53,749 nucleotides of DNA. Origin: Actinomycetota bacterium (GTDB lineage: Bacteria; Actinomycetota; Actinomycetes; JACCUZ01). A program made the position numbers and the translations under genes. The notes beneath the pieces were generated by a model that was not told the origin of the DNA, made no database searches, and saw nothing but the letters and a program-made list of their open reading frames with translations. The stretch covers positions 1-53,749 of the forward strand of contig JAVEDI010000006.1 of assembly GCA_030841035.1 (NCBI GenBank). The letters run 5' to 3'. Shown here one piece after another: positions 1 to 9,620 of the stretch. Numbering within the stretch: position 1 is the stretch's first letter; each line of letters opens with the position of its first letter.

Positions 1-153
1 GCGGCTCGGCGCGCAGCAGGTTCGCCGGGATCAGCTCCTCGATCGGCGGCTCCGGGACGCCGGCGGCGGGCAGCACCGCGGCGCGCCGGCCCGACTTCGA
101 CTTCTCGTAGATCGTCCGCGCCCGTTCACGCTGCATCGGTGTCTCGGTCAGGG

Positions 154-157
<4 letters not shown>
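1..157 (-). CDS. gcvPB: Glycine dehydrogenase (decarboxylating) subunit 2, N-terminal part
   Basis: Only the first 52 or so codons are in the window; the gene runs off the left edge. Read on the minus strand from ATG at 157, the product begins [20 protein letters not shown], followed by a SGRRA segment and a P-rich stretch, which is the usual start of the second subunit of the split glycine cleavage P-protein. This PLP enzyme decarboxylates glycine and passes the aminomethyl group to the lipoyl arm of GcvH. The ATG overlaps the TGA of gcvPA by four bases, so the two are translationally coupled. The catalytic PLP lysine is outside the window. Confidence 0.85.
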
Positions 158-1569
<1,412 letters not shown>

Positions 1570-1619
1570 GACAGGTCTCCCGGGTCGACGGCGACGTGAC
1601 CATGGACCCATGGACACGT

Positions 1620-1762
1620 GCTGCGGTCTCCCCCTCTGTCGCTGGCGCTCCAGAGCTGCCTCGTCCGCGTGGTCCGGCTGCCTGAGAGGTTCCGGGGAGG
1701 TTGCCCCTTCGGCGCCGCGCCACCGGTGCGGGCACCGGCGACACGGACTCTCCCACGCGGGA
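1620..1762 (-). promoter_or_regulatory. Glycine riboswitch upstream of gcvPA-gcvPB
   Basis: Read on the minus strand this leader contains, in order, GGGAGAG, then CGCCGAAGGGGCAA, then CTCTCAGGC, then CTCTGGA and GACAGAGGGGGA. These are the conserved core blocks of the glycine-binding aptamer, in the right order and spacing. It lies between the MerR gene and gcvPA. I see one clear aptamer; a second full aptamer is not evident. Expected role: glycine binding raises expression of the glycine cleavage genes. Confidence 0.9.
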
Positions 1763-1806
1763 TTGTCGGCAGTGCCGACTCTACCGCGGGCCCCCGCCGG
1801 GGCGGA

Positions 1807-2415
1807 TCAGCCGGTCTGGCGGGCGCGCCGGCGCGCCGAGAGCTCGTCGTCGAGGCTGTCCTCGTGGCTGGCGTCGGGACGCTCGCCGGGCATCTGGGCC
1901 AACGACCCCTCGACCTCGCGCCACACGCGTCCCACGGCGATCCCGAACACCCCTTGGCCACCCTGCACGAGGTCGACGACCTCGTCGGCCGACGTGCACT
2001 CGTAGACGGTCGCTCCGTCGCTCATCAGGGTGATCTGGGCCAGGTCGTCGACGCCACGCTGGCGCAGGTGACCGACCGCGGTGCGGATGTTCTGCAGCGA
2101 GACGCCGGTGTCCAGCAGCCGCTTGACCACCTTGAGCACCAGGATGTCGCGGAAGCCGTAGAGGCGCTGGCTGCCCGACCCGTGCGCCGAGCGGATGCTC
2201 GGCTCGACCAGCCCGGTCCGCGCCCAGTAGTCCAGCTGCCGGTAGGTGATGCCGGCGGCGGCGCAGGCGGTCGGCCCCCGGTAACCCATGTCCTCGGGCA
2301 GCTGGGGCAGGTCGTCGGCGAACAGCAGCCCCTGCTGGCCGGCCCGCGTGCGCGCCTCCTGCTGCTGGCGCTGATCGGTGCCGCCAGCTGTCGGCGTGCC
2401 GCCGGTGCTCGTCAT
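1807..2415 (-). CDS. MerR-family transcriptional regulator (Rv1830-like)
   Basis: About 202 residues from the ATG at 2415; an upstream GTG at 2487 would add a poorly conserved tail. The MerR helix-turn-helix is visible in GYRGPTACAAAGITYRQLDY and the following WARTGLVEPS and GSQRLYGFRDILVLKVVKRL segments. A linker and a C-terminal domain follow (GQGVFGIAVGRVWREVEGSL), in the position of the effector or dimerisation part. Its position next to a DUF151 protein, a second MerR protein and an FHA protein matches the M. tuberculosis Rv1826-Rv1832 order, where this is Rv1830. Its effector is not known to me. It reads towards the glycine cleavage genes but is separated from them by the riboswitch leader. 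Confidence 0.85.
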   Translation of the reverse strand: MTSTGGTPTAGGTDQRQQQEARTRAGQQGLLFADDLPQLPEDMGYRGPTACAAAGITYRQLDYWARTGLVEPSIRSAHGSGSQRLYGFRDILVLKVVKRLLDTGVSLQNIRTAVGHLRQRGVDDLAQITLMSDGATVYECTSADEVVDLVQGGQGVFGIAVGRVWREVEGSLAQMPGERPDASHEDSLDDELSARRRARQTG

Positions 2416-2589
2416 GGGGGTCTCCGTCTCGCGCCCGGTGGGGAAGGCCGCCCGACCCGGCTCGGGGCACCGGGGCGCCTCGGACACGGATCACACGGCT
2501 GGAGTTACAGCAAGGGCGTTCACCTGGCACGGTACGGGTGCGGGACCTCGCGGTCAACGACCGGGCGGCGTGTCCAGGGGACCCGCCGG

Positions 2590-3063
2590 CTACCGGTGCG
2601 GGCCGCCGAAGTCCTCGGGCGAGATCTGGTCGAGGAACTCGCGGAACTTCTCGACCTCGTCCTCCTGCTCGTCCGGGATGGCGATCCCGGCCTCCTCGAG
2701 CACCTCGTCGGCACCGAAGATCGGCGAGCCGGTGCGCAGCGCGACGGCGATCGCGTCGGAGGGCCGGGCGCTGACCTCCACGCCGCTGGCGAAGACCATC
2801 TCGGCGTAGAAGATGCCGTCCTGCAGGGAGGTGATGCGCACCTGGGTGAGCTGCTCGCCGGTCGCCTCCAGCAGGTCACGGATCAGGTCATGGGTCATCG
2901 GCCGCGGCGGCACGACGCCCTGCTGGGCGAAAGCGATCGCGGTCGCCTCGCCAGCGCCGATCCAGATGGGCAGGTAACGCTCGCCCGACGCCTCCTTGAG
3001 CAGGACGATCGGCTGGTTGGACGGCATCTCCACACGCACGCCGACGACGTCGAGCTCGTTCAC
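2590..3063 (-). CDS. DUF151 bifunctional nuclease family protein (Rv1829-like)
   Basis: About 157 residues. Starting from GTG at 3063 gives MNELDVVGVRVEMPSNQP, which lines up with the usual start of this family; an in-frame GTG at 3072 is also possible. The family core is seen in RYLPIWIGAGEATAIAFAQQG, RPMTHDLIRDLL, SDAIAVALRTGSPIF and an acidic C-terminal tail (DEQEDEVEKF). Members are called bifunctional nucleases from plant homologues, but the role in actinomycetes is not established. It lies 64 bases downstream of the FtsR-like gene in the conserved block and is probably cotranscribed with it. Confidence 0.88.
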   Translation of the reverse strand: MNELDVVGVRVEMPSNQPIVLLKEASGERYLPIWIGAGEATAIAFAQQGVVPPRPMTHDLIRDLLEATGEQLTQVRITSLQDGIFYAEMVFASGVEVSARPSDAIAVALRTGSPIFGADEVLEEAGIAIPDEQEDEVEKFREFLDQISPEDFGGPHR

Positions 3064-3127
3064 ACCGATCACCCTACTCGCCGCAGGGGCCGGTCACCGG
3101 ACGCGCCCGCCGCCGTTCTCGATCGCG

Positions 3128-3883
3128 TCAGGGACCGACCAGCGATCGCATCGCGGCGCGTACGAGTGCCGTGTGCAGCCGGACCGAGAGTGCCGCCATC
3201 TCGCGGGCCACCTCCTGCGCCCTGGCCCGCGCATCCGGGCTGCGTTGGCGCAGCAACGGTGCGACGACCTGCTCGACCAGCGAGGTCTCCCGGTCCGCCG
3301 CGTTGCGGAAGCCGCGCAGGTGCCGCGGCTCGAGGCCGTACGCCGCCATCGCCGCGACGATCTGCGCGACGGCGAGGGCGTCGGCGTCGAAGTACGGCGT
3401 CCCCTCACGAGAGCTGCGTGGCCTGAGCAACCCGAAGCCCTCAAGCTGGTCGAGCAGCTCCCGCTCGATCCCGGTGGCCTCGGCCAGCTCGTCGCGGGAG
3501 AGCCGCAGGTCTGCTGCCTCGGCGCCGAACGAGCGCGCCGGCGGCTCGCCGTCGACGCCCGCGACCGTGACCGGGCGCGGCAGCTGCGCAGGGCCACCGG
3601 GCGGCTGCGGAGGTGCCAGCCCGCGGTCGATCGCCTCGAGGTGCTCCTTGATGACCCGTAGCGGGAGGTACTGGTCGCGCTGCGCACCGAGCACGTAGCG
3701 CAGCCGCGCGATGTCGTCATGGCTGAACTTGCGGTAGCCCGACGGGGTGCGCGCGGGCTCCACCAGCCCTTCCGACTCCAGGAAGCGGATCTTGGAGATG
3801 CTGACGTCCGGGAACTCCGGACGCAGCTGCGCCAACACCTCCCCGATGCTCAGCAGAGCGCGGGCAGGAACCGCCGGGCTCAC
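3128..3883 (-). CDS. ftsR: MerR-family regulator FtsR
   Basis: 251 residues, starting at GTG 3883, which overlaps the stop of garA by four bases. The N-terminal winged helix includes LLSIGEVLAQLRPEFPDVSI, IRFLESEGLVEPARTPSGYR and FSHDDIARLRYV. A proline-rich linker and a helical C-terminal domain follow (ELLDQLEGFGLL, YFDADALAVAQIVAAMAAYG). This corresponds to Rv1828/FtsR, which in corynebacteria activates ftsZ and so links to cell division. The order garA-ftsR-DUF151-merR is the same as in mycobacteria. I expect DNA binding as a dimer; no target operator can be assigned here. Confidence 0.88.
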   Translation of the reverse strand: MSPAVPARALLSIGEVLAQLRPEFPDVSISKIRFLESEGLVEPARTPSGYRKFSHDDIARLRYVLGAQRDQYLPLRVIKEHLEAIDRGLAPPQPPGGPAQLPRPVTVAGVDGEPPARSFGAEAADLRLSRDELAEATGIERELLDQLEGFGLLRPRSSREGTPYFDADALAVAQIVAAMAAYGLEPRHLRGFRNAADRETSLVEQVVAPLLRQRSPDARARAQEVAREMAALSVRLHTALVRAAMRSLVGP

Positions 3884-4422
3884 GCCTGCTCGCGCCCGGT
3901 GGGGCCGGACGAGTGCTGCTGGCTGGGGTAGAACACCAGCCGGTACTTGCCGATCTGCACCTCGTCGCCCGGCCCGAGCCCGGCCTCGTCGATGCGTTCC
4001 CGGTTGACGTAGGTGCCGTTGAGGGAGCCGACGTCCCGCACGGCGAACCCGTCGGGTGTGCGGGCGAACTCCGCGTGCCGGCGCGAGACCGTCACGTCGT
4101 CGAGGAAGATGTCACTGGACGGGTGCCGACCGGCGGTCGTGATGTCGGAGTCGAGCAGGAACCGGCTGCCCGAGTTGGGGCCCCGGCGCACGACGAGCAG
4201 CGCGGAGCCGGGCGGCAGGGCGTCGACGGCGCTCTGGTCGGCCGCCGAGAGCCCCTCGCCCTTGTCGGGGACCTCGCCGACGTCCACGCCGTGGATGGTG
4301 ATGGTGGACGTCTCCCCCGGCGAGCCGGACGGGACAGGGGCAGGTCGCAGGGCGGCGCCGCAGTTGCTGCAGAACCGGGCGTCCTCGGCGTTGCTGTGCC
4401 CGCACTGGGTGCAGAAGGGCAT
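3880..4422 (-). CDS. garA: FHA-domain signalling protein GarA with N-terminal zinc ribbon
   Basis: 180 residues from ATG 4422. Residues 1-22 form a zinc ribbon (FCTQCGHS...RFCSNCGA, Cys 4, 7, 18, 21). A GETSTI segment around residues 36-41 occupies the place of the threonine motif phosphorylated in GarA/OdhI. The FHA domain covers about residues 90-170, with GRHPSSDIFLDD, VSRRHAEF and GSLNGTYVN carrying the phosphothreonine-binding Arg, Ser and Asn. In mycobacteria GarA, when unphosphorylated, inhibits 2-oxoglutarate dehydrogenase and glutamate dehydrogenase. Mycobacterial GarA lacks the zinc ribbon as far as I recall, so that part is a lineage difference. The stop overlaps ftsR. Confidence 0.88.
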   Translation of the reverse strand: MPFCTQCGHSNAEDARFCSNCGAALRPAPVPSGSPGETSTITIHGVDVGEVPDKGEGLSAADQSAVDALPPGSALLVVRRGPNSGSRFLLDSDITTAGRHPSSDIFLDDVTVSRRHAEFARTPDGFAVRDVGSLNGTYVNRERIDEAGLGPGDEVQIGKYRLVFYPSQQHSSGPTGREQA

Positions 4423-4529
4423 CTATCGGCCTCCCCGCTGCGGCTGACGCCGCACACGTCGTCTGTCGTCGGTTCTCGGATGGTGGGCTGCCCCGACGCT
4501 ACCGGCTGGGCTCGTGAGAGACGGTGGTC

Positions 4530-4556
4530 TCACCCTCGACCGCAGGTCGAGGGTGA
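4530..4556 (-). terminator. Perfect 12-bp hairpin between gcvH and garA
   Basis: TCACCCTCGACC, then a GCA loop, then GGTCGAGGGTGA, a perfect inverted repeat. It lies 48 bases beyond the gcvH stop on the minus strand and 108 bases ahead of garA. It has no U-tract, which is common for actinomycete terminators. Most likely it ends the gcvH transcript and separates it from garA-ftsR; it could also be an mRNA-stabilising stem. Confidence 0.6.
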
Positions 4557-4603
4557 CGCTACGTGGCGCCCGGCAACCGGTCAACACCGACGTCTCCGGA
4601 CCC

Positions 4604-4990
4604 TCAGGACTGGTCGAGACCGGCCTGGTAGGCCTGCGCGTCCAGCAGCTGCTCGCCATCGGCCAGACCCCCGGCCGCCGGGCGGATGTCGATCATCCAG
4701 CCGTCGCCGTAGGGGTCGGAGTTGATCAGCTCGGGCGCCGCGTCGAGGCTCTCGTTGCGGGCCACGACGGTCCCGGAGACGGGCGCGTAGACGTCGGAGA
4801 CGCTCTTGGTCGACTCGATCTCCCCGCAGGGCGTCCCCGCGGAGACCTCTGCCCCGACCTCGGGCAGCGTGACGAACACGATGTCACCCAGCGCCTGCTG
4901 GGCGTAGTCCGTCACACCCACGCGCACCGTGTCGCCCTCGCTGCGCAGCCACTCGTGGTCCTTGGTGTACTGCAGGTCCTCCGGGTACAC
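4604..4990 (-). CDS. gcvH: Glycine cleavage system H protein
   Basis: 128 residues, full length for the family. The start is GTG 4990 with a GGAGGG site about ten bases upstream. The lipoyl domain has the hallmark EIESTKSVSDVYAPVSG with the lipoylated lysine near residue 62, preceded by TPCGE. The protein starts MYPEDLQYTKDHEWLR, typical of GcvH. It shuttles the aminomethyl intermediate between the P, T and L proteins. It sits directly downstream of the DUF881/Sbp genes, as in other actinomycetes, and away from gcvP, so it does not share the glycine riboswitch. Confidence 0.95.
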   Translation of the reverse strand: MYPEDLQYTKDHEWLRSEGDTVRVGVTDYAQQALGDIVFVTLPEVGAEVSAGTPCGEIESTKSVSDVYAPVSGTVVARNESLDAAPELINSDPYGDGWMIDIRPAAGGLADGEQLLDAQAYQAGLDQS

Positions 4991-5052
4991 GCGGTGATCC
5001 CTCCGTTGGCTCGCGTTCGCGTCCGAGCCTAGACCGGGGCGCAGGACGTCCG

Positions 5053-5841
5053 TCAGCCGCCGTTGTCCTCCGGGGCCGGGCGAGCGTACTGGGGCGCCGG
5101 AACGGGGCGCAAGGAGGTGATCTCCAGCCTGGCCAGCTGCGTCACGCTGCCCTGCGCGTCTCGTTGCCGCAGGACGTCGAGCACCCCGCCGGGGATGTCG
5201 AGGGCGGCGGCCAGCGTGCGCGAGTCCCCGATGACGCGAAAACGGTAGGGCGAGCGCAGGTGGGTGCCGTCGACGCTGATGCCACCGTCGTCGTCCGCGA
5301 GGTACGTCGACGCGGCGACCCGCACCGCCGGGCCGCCCACCGTGGCGATCTCGAAGGCTTCACCGCCCGCGTCCCGCAGCTCCTGCAGGGCGTCGAGCAG
5401 CACGTCGGAGCCGACCTTGCCGTCGGGGTCGCCGATGGTGAACTCGATACCGGGGCCGCGCGCGGGCACGGTGCCGGCCAGGATGGCGAGCGTCTCGCTG
5501 CGCGCCCGCGCGTCCTCGAGGGCCGCCCGGGTGCCGCTGCTGCCCCCGGTGACCCTCGAGCGGGTGTCCTCGAGGTCGCGGGCCTCGGCCTGCAGCCGCG
5601 CGGAGCGCTCGGTCACGTCGTCGAGGATGCGCACCAGGTCGCTCTGGCGCAGCCCGGTCAGCGCGACGTCCTGGTTGGCCCGCACCTGCACCGCGACGGC
5701 GAAACCCAGCAGGGCGCACAGCGCGGCGGCGACCAGCTGGCCGCCCGTCGGACGCGAGCGCAGCGCCGTCAGCAGCCGTCGCCGCCCGACGCCACGGCCC
5801 TCGGGCGCCCGGGGCGCAGCCCCGTCGGTGGGATCGGTCAT
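5053..5841 (-). CDS. DUF881 family membrane-anchored protein (first copy)
   Basis: About 262 residues from ATG 5841; an upstream in-frame start would overlap sbp. After a short basic N-terminus, one membrane segment (GGQLVAAALCALLGFAVAVQ) is followed by a predicted coiled coil (DDVTERSARLQAEARDLEDT) and the extracytoplasmic DUF881 domain (VPARGPGIEFTIGDPDG, LLDALQELRDAGGEAFEIA, YRFRVIGDSRTLAAALDIPG). The function of DUF881 is not established. The family recurs with Sbp, GcvH and GarA in actinomycetes. Its end is 62 bases before the gcvH start. Confidence 0.88.
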   Translation of the reverse strand: MTDPTDGAAPRAPEGRGVGRRRLLTALRSRPTGGQLVAAALCALLGFAVAVQVRANQDVALTGLRQSDLVRILDDVTERSARLQAEARDLEDTRSRVTGGSSGTRAALEDARARSETLAILAGTVPARGPGIEFTIGDPDGKVGSDVLLDALQELRDAGGEAFEIATVGGPAVRVAASTYLADDDGGISVDGTHLRSPYRFRVIGDSRTLAAALDIPGGVLDVLRQRDAQGSVTQLARLEITSLRPVPAPQYARPAPEDNGG

Positions 5842-5860
5842 CGTCCTGGTACCCCGCTGC

Positions 5861-6193
5861 TCAGGCGTCGAAGAGGTGCCGGCGGATCGCGGCGGCGTTG
5901 GAGAAGATCCGGATGCCGAGGACGACCACGACGCCGGTGGACAGCTGCGACCCGACACCGAGCTGGTCTCCGAGGTAGACGATCAGCGCCGCGACGAGCA
6001 CGTTGGCCACGAAGGACACGACGAACACCTTGTCGTCGAAGATGCCGTCCAGCAGCGCGCGCAGGCCACCGAACACCGCGTCCAGCGCGGCGACCACCGC
6101 GATCGGCAGGTAGGCCTGCAGCCAGGTCGGCACGGTGGGCTCGAGGAACAGGCCGGCGACGATGCCGACGGCCAGCCCGAGTACCGCGATCAC
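5861..6193 (-). CDS. sbp: Small basic membrane protein (Sbp, DUF1290)
   Basis: 110 residues from GTG 6193, which overlaps the stop of the upstream DUF881 gene. It is almost wholly hydrophobic: VIAVLGLAVGIVAGLFLEP, LPIAVVAALDAVFGGLRALL, FVANVLVAALIVYLGDQL and VVVLGIRIFSNAAAIRRHLF give three to four membrane segments. The FLEPTVP and FGGLRALLDGIFDDKVF motifs are typical of Sbp. The protein is placed between two DUF881 genes in many Gram-positive bacteria and is expected to act with them in the membrane; the molecular role is unknown. Confidence 0.9.
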   Translation of the reverse strand: MIAVLGLAVGIVAGLFLEPTVPTWLQAYLPIAVVAALDAVFGGLRALLDGIFDDKVFVVSFVANVLVAALIVYLGDQLGVGSQLSTGVVVVLGIRIFSNAAAIRRHLFDA

Positions 6194-7083
6194 GAGCCGC
6201 TCTCCGTTCCGCTGGGGGCGCTGGCGTAGCGCAACGTGGCCCCGGCGGACGCCGCGAGCCGCACCGAGTCGCGGGTGGTGATCGAGTAGCTGATGCCGTA
6301 GTCCCGCAGCGCCTGAAGATAGCTGCCGCCGAAGCCCTCGGCGAACGCCGTCCGCACGTGTGGCGCGTCGCCCACAGCCACGACCTCGTACGGTGGGCTC
6401 AATGGCCGGAAGTCCACGAGCACCGCGTCGCCGGCCGACCGGATCGCGCTCAGCGCCGTCAGTCGCTGCCCGTTGACCGCCACGGCCTCGGCCCCCGCCT
6501 CCCACAGCTGGTTCACGACCGTCTGCAGGTCCCGGTCGGTGACCCGGCCGTAGGCGACCTGGCCGGAGCGCGGATCCACGTCCGCACCCGGCGCGTCGGC
6601 GCTGCGCGCGTCGTCCAGCTGCACGACCAGAGCCGGGCCGCGCACCGCCGTGGCTCCCGTGGCGGCCTCGAGGGTTGTCAGGGTCCGGGTCAGCCGCTGA
6701 CCCTCGTCGCTCAGCCGCAGGGCGTCACGCCGAGAGGTGTTCAGCCGCGCCCGCTCGCGCTCGAGCGCGGTGGCGAGCCGGTCGTTCTGCGCCGCCCGCC
6801 CGGCGATCTCGCCCGCGATCGCGTCCCGCTCCTGCGCGACGGCCGAGGCGCGGTTGCGCGTCTGCGCAGCGGATGTCGCCAGCAACAGGCCGACGGCGAG
6901 CACACCGACGAGCAACAGCAGGCGTGGCCGGCCGCGGCGGTGCTGCTCCTCCCCCGGCCGGCGGCGCGCGTGCGCCTCGGCGTAGCCCGCGTCGAGCGAG
7001 TGCGCCATCAGGTCGGTGAGCAGCGACATGGACGAGTCGCGGCGCACAGGTGCCGGCGAGCTCCGTCCCCTCATGGCTGTCAT
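6190..7083 (-). CDS. DUF881 family membrane-anchored protein (second copy)
   Basis: About 297 residues from ATG 7083; ATGs at 7074 and 7029 are alternative starts and no ribosome site decides between them. One membrane segment (PRLLLLVGVLAVGLLLATSA) is followed by a coiled coil (RDAIAGEIAGRAAQNDRLA) and the DUF881 domain (VRGPALVVQLDDARSADAPG, DLQTVVNQLWEAGAEAVAVN, SPPYEVVAVGDAPHVRTAF). It overlaps the sbp start by four bases, so DUF881-Sbp-DUF881 form one unit. The function of the family is unknown; by layout it is an envelope module. Confidence 0.87.
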   Translation of the reverse strand: MTAMRGRSSPAPVRRDSSMSLLTDLMAHSLDAGYAEAHARRRPGEEQHRRGRPRLLLLVGVLAVGLLLATSAAQTRNRASAVAQERDAIAGEIAGRAAQNDRLATALERERARLNTSRRDALRLSDEGQRLTRTLTTLEAATGATAVRGPALVVQLDDARSADAPGADVDPRSGQVAYGRVTDRDLQTVVNQLWEAGAEAVAVNGQRLTALSAIRSAGDAVLVDFRPLSPPYEVVAVGDAPHVRTAFAEGFGGSYLQALRDYGISYSITTRDSVRLAASAGATLRYASAPSGTESGS

Positions 7084-7124
7084 GGTTTCATGCGGGCGGC
7101 GCGTCGCCGCGCCGCGCGCGCCCG

Positions 7125-9620
7125 TCAGCTGTCCGCCCGCGAGACGACGTCGGCCCAGGTCTCGAGCAGGTGCGTCGCCGTCGTGTCGTCGGCTGCCTCG
7201 GCCCACAGGTGGGTGACCGGCTCGGCCGGGTCGGGCAGCACGAGTGCCCAGCTGCCGTCCTGCTCGACCACGCGTACGCCGTCGGTGGTGTCGAGGGTGC
7301 GCTCGCCGGCGTCCTCGATGACCGCGCGCATCACCATGCCCTTGGCCGCCCACGGCGTGGGCACCGAACGGCGCGCGATGTGGCTCTGCGGGATGCGCCG
7401 GTCGATCTCCGACAGCGGCAGCTTGGTCCGCGCCACGAGCCCGATCAGCTGCACGAACGCGGCGAAGCCGTCCAGCGCCGTGGAGAACGCCGGGACGACG
7501 AAGCCGCCCCTGCCGTCGCCGCCGAAGATGGCGTCGGGCCCCTCGGTGGCCGCGGTCAGCGCGGCCGGTGCGGTCGAGATCCAGTCGATCTGCACACCGT
7601 GGAAGGCGGCGACCTGCTCGGCGAGCCGGGTGGTGGTCACCGGGAGCGCGACGCGCCCGAGGCGCCGCTCGGCCGCCACCAGGTCCAGCGTCACGAGCAG
7701 CGCGCGCTCGTCGTCGATGATGCCGCCACGCTCGTCCACGATCGAGATGCGTTCGCCGACGGGGTCGAAGTGCACGCCGAACGCCGCTCGTGAGGACGAG
7801 ACGAGCGTTCCCAGCCGCTTCAGCGCCTCACGGCGCTCCGCCGTGGTCTCGGTGGGCGAGGTCTCGTCGAGGCCGTTGTTGACGGTCAGCGCATCGACCC
7901 CGAGCCGACCCAGCAGCGAGGGGAGCACGAGCGCCGCCGTACCGCCACCGGTGTCGACGACCACCTTGAGCCCGGCCTCGCTCACCCCGGTCGTGTCGAC
8001 CCGGCGCAGCAGCTCGAGTGCGTAGGCCTCCATGACGCGCGGCGGGAAGGCCAGGTCGCCGATCTCGCCGGGGAAGGCCCTGCGGTACTCGCCCCGGCTG
8101 AACGTGCGCTCGAGCCGGCGCTGGGCGACCTGGGAGAGGTCGGCGCCGCGGCCGTCGAGGAAGACGATGTCCACCGACTCCGGCTGGCCGGGCGTGGTCC
8201 GCAGGACCACCCCGCCGCCGCTGGCCTGCGCGGTCTCCAGCCGGGCGACCGGGACCGGCACGACCTCGAGGTCGACGACGTTGATCGCGCTCGAGGTGAG
8301 AGCGGCGATCACGGCCCGTTTGAGCGCGCGGGCGGCCCGGGAGACGTCACGTGACGTCGTGACCGTCGTGCCCTTCTTCAGGGTCGTCGCCCAGGCGCTC
8401 GCCAGCCGCACGGCCAGCTCCGGTGTGATCTCGACGTTGACGATGCCTGACACGCCGCGCGGCCCGAACAGGGTCCGCTGGCCGCGGGACTCGAAGATGA
8501 CGTTCGTGTTGACGACGGCACCGGCGTCGACCGTCTTGAAGGGATAGATCTTGATCCCGGCCGAGACCAGCGCCTCTTCACCGATGACGCACTCGTCGCC
8601 GATGATGGCGCCCTCGTCGACCCGGGCGGCCCGCATGATGTCGGTGTTCTTGCCGATCACGCAGGCGCGGAGGTTGGTCTGCGGCCCGATGAAGACGTTG
8701 TCGTGCACGACGGCGCGGTGCAGGAACGCGCCGTTCTTCACGACGACGTTGCTGCCCAGGACGCAGAACTCCCGCAGCTCCGCACCCGCTTCGATCTTGG
8801 CGTAGTCGCCGATGTAGAGCGGGCCGCGCAGCACCGCGTCGGGGTGCACGTCGGCCCCCTCCGCGATGTAGACGCCGGGCGAGACCTCGAACGCGTCGAG
8901 CTCGAGGTCGACCTTCCCCGACAGCACGTCGGCCTGGGCGCGGAAGTAGGAGTCGTGCGTGCCCACGTCCTCCCAGTAGCCCTCGGCGACGTACCCGTAG
9001 ATCGGCAGGCCGGCCTCGACGAGCTTGGGAAAGACGTCTCCTGACCAGTCGACGACCTCGCCGGCGGCCACGTGCTCGAAGACCTCGGGCTCCATGACGT
9101 AGATACCGGTGTTCACCGTGTCCGAGAAGACCTGTCCCCACGTGGGCTTCTCCAGGAACCGTTGCACCCGCCCGTCGTCGTCGACGATCGTGATGCCGAA
9201 CTCCAGCGGGTCGGGCACGCGGGTGAGGCAGACGGTGACGAGCGCGCCCTTGTCGTGGTGGTACTTCACCAGGTCGGTCAGGTCGAAGTCGGTCAACGCG
9301 TCGCCGGAGATCACGATGAACGTGCCGTCGTCGAGCAGGTGCTCGGCGTTCTTGACGCTGCCGGCCGTGCCCAGCGGTGTCTCCTCGGTGGCGTAGTGCA
9401 GGACCATGCCGGCGTCCTCGCCGTCACCGAAGTAGTTGCGCACCAGGCTGGCGAGGAACTGCACGGTGACGACGGTCTCGGTGACGCCGTGGCGGCGCAG
9501 CAGCCGCAGCACGTGCTCCATGATGGGTTTGTTGACGATCGGCAGCAGTGGCTTGGGCATGCTGGCCGTCATCGGGCGCAGCCGGGTGCCCTCGCCTCCC
9601 GCCATGACCACTGCCTTCAT
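7125..9620 (-). CDS. Mannose-1-phosphate guanylyltransferase fused to a degenerate phosphomannomutase domain
   Basis: 831 residues from ATG 9620. Residues 1-235 are a nucleotidyltransferase ([44 protein letters not shown]). Residues 245-375 are left-handed beta-helix hexapeptide repeats. From about residue 395 to the end comes a phosphohexomutase-like domain. In that domain the usual catalytic TASHNP loop is absent (about residues 466-480 read [15 protein letters not shown]) and the metal loop DGDGDR is replaced by FDPVGER near 619-624. The first half should make GDP-mannose or a related NDP-sugar. The second half is probably structural or regulatory. The start codon overlaps the phosphatidyltransferase stop. 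Confidence 0.88.
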   Translation of the reverse strand: MKAVVMAGGEGTRLRPMTASMPKPLLPIVNKPIMEHVLRLLRRHGVTETVVTVQFLASLVRNYFGDGEDAGMVLHYATEETPLGTAGSVKNAEHLLDDGTFIVISGDALTDFDLTDLVKYHHDKGALVTVCLTRVPDPLEFGITIVDDDGRVQRFLEKPTWGQVFSDTVNTGIYVMEPEVFEHVAAGEVVDWSGDVFPKLVEAGLPIYGYVAEGYWEDVGTHDSYFRAQADVLSGKVDLELDAFEVSPGVYIAEGADVHPDAVLRGPLYIGDYAKIEAGAELREFCVLGSNVVVKNGAFLHRAVVHDNVFIGPQTNLRACVIGKNTDIMRAARVDEGAIIGDECVIGEEALVSAGIKIYPFKTVDAGAVVNTNVIFESRGQRTLFGPRGVSGIVNVEITPELAVRLASAWATTLKKGTTVTTSRDVSRAARALKRAVIAALTSSAINVVDLEVVPVPVARLETAQASGGGVVLRTTPGQPESVDIVFLDGRGADLSQVAQRRLERTFSRGEYRRAFPGEIGDLAFPPRVMEAYALELLRRVDTTGVSEAGLKVVVDTGGGTAALVLPSLLGRLGVDALTVNNGLDETSPTETTAERREALKRLGTLVSSSRAAFGVHFDPVGERISIVDERGGIIDDERALLVTLDLVAAERRLGRVALPVTTTRLAEQVAAFHGVQIDWISTAPAALTAATEGPDAIFGGDGRGGFVVPAFSTALDGFAAFVQLIGLVARTKLPLSEIDRRIPQSHIARRSVPTPWAAKGMVMRAVIEDAGERTLDTTDGVRVVEQDGSWALVLPDPAEPVTHLWAEAADDTTATHLLETWADVVSRADS

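Noticed and set aside
5164-8025. A 953-codon open frame on the plus strand
   Set aside because: It lies antisense to DUF881, sbp and the mannose-1-phosphate guanylyltransferase gene, is Arg/Ala/Gly-rich without motifs, and is a GC-rich shadow frame.
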